A stretch of DNA of 64,000 nt from Rhodanobacter panaciterrae (GTDB lineage Bacteria > Pseudomonadota > Gammaproteobacteria > Xanthomonadales > Rhodanobacteraceae). The notes under the pieces were generated by a model. That model was not told the origin of the DNA, searched no databases, and was given only the letters and a program-made list of their open reading frames with translations. Below, piece by piece: positions 62,794 through 64,000 of the stretch. The translations under genes were made by a program, and so were the position numbers. The stretch spans positions 248,001 through 312,000 of the forward strand of contig NZ_BMXT01000001.1 of the NCBI RefSeq assembly GCF_014651895.1, read 5' to 3'. How positions within the stretch are numbered: the first letter of the stretch is position 1; each line of letters begins with the position of its first letter.

Positions 62794-64000
62794 ATGGACA
62801 TTCTTCCGATCCTTTCCACGCTGCGCCGGCACAAGCTCACGTCATGGCTGCTGATCCTGGAAATCGCGCTGACCTGCGCCATCGTCTGCAATGCGGTGTT
62901 CCTGATCGGCCAGCGTCTGCAGCGCATGGACATGCCCAGTGGCGTAGCCGAACACGAGCTGCTGCAGATTCAGGTCGCCGACGTGACGGCACCATCCAAT
63001 CCGTATGCCCGCCTCGCGGAGGATGTGGCGCTGCTCAGGCAAGTGCCGCGAGTGATCTCGGTGGCTTCCTCCAACCAGGTGCCGTTCGGCAGCTCGTCCT
63101 CGAACGGCAACATCCGGCTCGACCCGGCGCAGCCCGAGCGCACGCTCTTCGCCACCACCTACTTCGGCGAAAACCTGGTGCCGACACTGGGCACGCGGCT
63201 GGTCTCCGGGCGCGACCTGCAGCCCGATGACTTTGTCGACGTGGAGACGGCGCTGAAAGCGCTCGGCACTGGCGAAAGCAAGAGCCTGCCGCATGTGACC
63301 CTGATCACCCAGACCCTTGCCGAACGCCTGTGGCCGGGACAGAACCCACTGGGCCGCATCATCTACCTCACGCCCGTCGTGGGCCTGCGCGTGGTCGGTG
63401 TGCTCGACAGCCTGGCGCGGCCGAATGCCTACGACACGGCCAAGGCGCAATACACCATGGTGGTGCCGATACGCATGGGAGCGAACAAGGATCAGAGCTA
63501 TCTGATCCGCACCCGGCCAGAAGATCGTGCGAGCGTGCTGACCGCCGCACTCGCCGCATTGAAGAAGGCCGACCCGCAGCGAGTGGTGACCACCAAACGC
63601 AGCTTCGACGAAGTGCGCCGGAAGTTTTTCCAGGATGATCGTGCGATGGCGGGCATGCTGGTTGGCGTGATTGTGGCATTGCTGATCGTCACCGCGCTGG
63701 GCATCGTCGGCCTGGCCAGCTTCTGGGTGGCGCAGCGCCGCCGTACGATCGGTGTGCGCCGTGCACTCGGTGCTACGCGCGGCAACATCCTGCATTACTT
63801 CCAGACCGAGAACTTCCTGCTCGCCACGATCGGCATCGCGCTTGGCATGGTGCTGGCCTACGGCATCAACCTGTTCCTGATGCTGCACTACGAATTGCCA
63901 AGACTTCCAGCCGTCTATTTCCCGATCGGCGCGGTCGTGCTGTGGCTGATCGGGCAAGTGGCCGTGCTGGGTCCTGCACTGCGCGCAGCGGCGGTGCCGC
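62794..64000 (+). CDS. ABC permease, MacB/FtsX type, B3 (partial)
   Basis: The frame is open from ATG 62794 to the window end (402 codons); only the last few residues should be missing. It opens MDILPILSTLRRHKLTSWLLILEIALTCAIVCNAVFLIGQRLQRMD, has a periplasmic domain with ERTLFATTYFGENLVPTLGTRLVSGRDL, and VTALGIVGLASFWVAQRRRTIGVRRALGATRGNILHYFQTENFLLATIGIALGM. It begins seven bases after A3 and completes the third A-B pair. More operon genes may follow outside the window. Confidence 0.88.
   Translation, partial: MDILPILSTLRRHKLTSWLLILEIALTCAIVCNAVFLIGQRLQRMDMPSGVAEHELLQIQVADVTAPSNPYARLAEDVALLRQVPRVISVASSNQVPFGSSSSNGNIRLDPAQPERTLFATTYFGENLVPTLGTRLVSGRDLQPDDFVDVETALKALGTGESKSLPHVTLITQTLAERLWPGQNPLGRIIYLTPVVGLRVVGVLDSLARPNAYDTAKAQYTMVVPIRMGANKDQSYLIRTRPEDRASVLTAALAALKKADPQRVVTTKRSFDEVRRKFFQDDRAMAGMLVGVIVALLIVTALGIVGLASFWVAQRRRTIGVRRALGATRGNILHYFQTENFLLATIGIALGMVLAYGINLFLMLHYELPRLPAVYFPIGAVVLWLIGQVAVLGPALRAAAVP

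Overview
The window comes from a high-GC gammaproteobacterium of the Xanthomonadales (Lysobacterales), most like the Rhodanobacteraceae (Rhodanobacter/Dyella group). I infer this from metB-hom linkage, xerD-dsbC linkage, the glyA-nrdR-ribD-ribE-ribB-ribH-nusB-thiL-pgpA order, a REP-type palindrome and GC-rich codon use. No database was searched, so the taxonomy is inference. Almost all of the sequence is housekeeping or core metabolism. There are no tRNA or rRNA genes, IS elements, phage genes or CRISPR arrays that I can see.

Layout. 1-1.6 kb: methionine/threonine branch (end of metB, hom with a REP palindrome inside its 5' coding region). 1.7-11.6 kb: mostly minus strand: a double CDGSH protein, an APC permease, L-serine dehydratase, a glutaredoxin-like protein, a dynamin-like GTPase below a YceI/cytochrome b561/YceI operon, an intracellular PHB depolymerase, a methyltransferase and an RDD protein. 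12.1-20.7 kb: xerD, a DsbC-like lipoprotein, purL, a membrane protein, a glycosyltransferase and an EamA transporter. 21.3-28.0 kb: a cyanophycin cluster: isoaspartyl dipeptidase, cyanophycinase, cyanophycin synthetase and a second Mur-ligase protein that lacks the ATP-grasp half. 28.0-29.5 kb: a hairpin-rich intergenic island and a trypsin-like protein of visibly lower GC. 29.7-39.8 kb: ybdD-cstA, peptide deformylase, an acyltransferase, small hypotheticals, pyrF and ettA. 40-49.3 kb: the glyA-to-pgpA block with riboflavin genes, an FMN riboswitch between ribD and ribE, and a RibB whose GTP cyclohydrolase II domain has lost its zinc cysteines. 49.3-52.4 kb: an alcohol dehydrogenase, an aldo/keto reductase, and Fur-box-controlled hemP with an unknown partner.

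52.5-64 kb: an export operon that runs off the end of the window: periplasmic adaptor, one ABC ATPase, a TolC-type outer-membrane protein, then six MacB/FtsX-type permease genes in three alternating A-B pairs. A near-consensus sigma-54 (-24/-12) promoter with upstream palindromes lies 41 bases before the adaptor gene. This is the most unusual system here. All three A-type permeases share a Cys-x16-Cys pair in the periplasmic domain.

A dispersed nested-hairpin repeat family (eight full or partial copies, some carrying a 17-base insertion module) sits in gene gaps throughout. I also call two genes below the usual length cut-off: a 32-residue membrane peptide coupled to its downstream gene, and a possible 17-codon leader ORF coupled to ribE below the FMN riboswitch.
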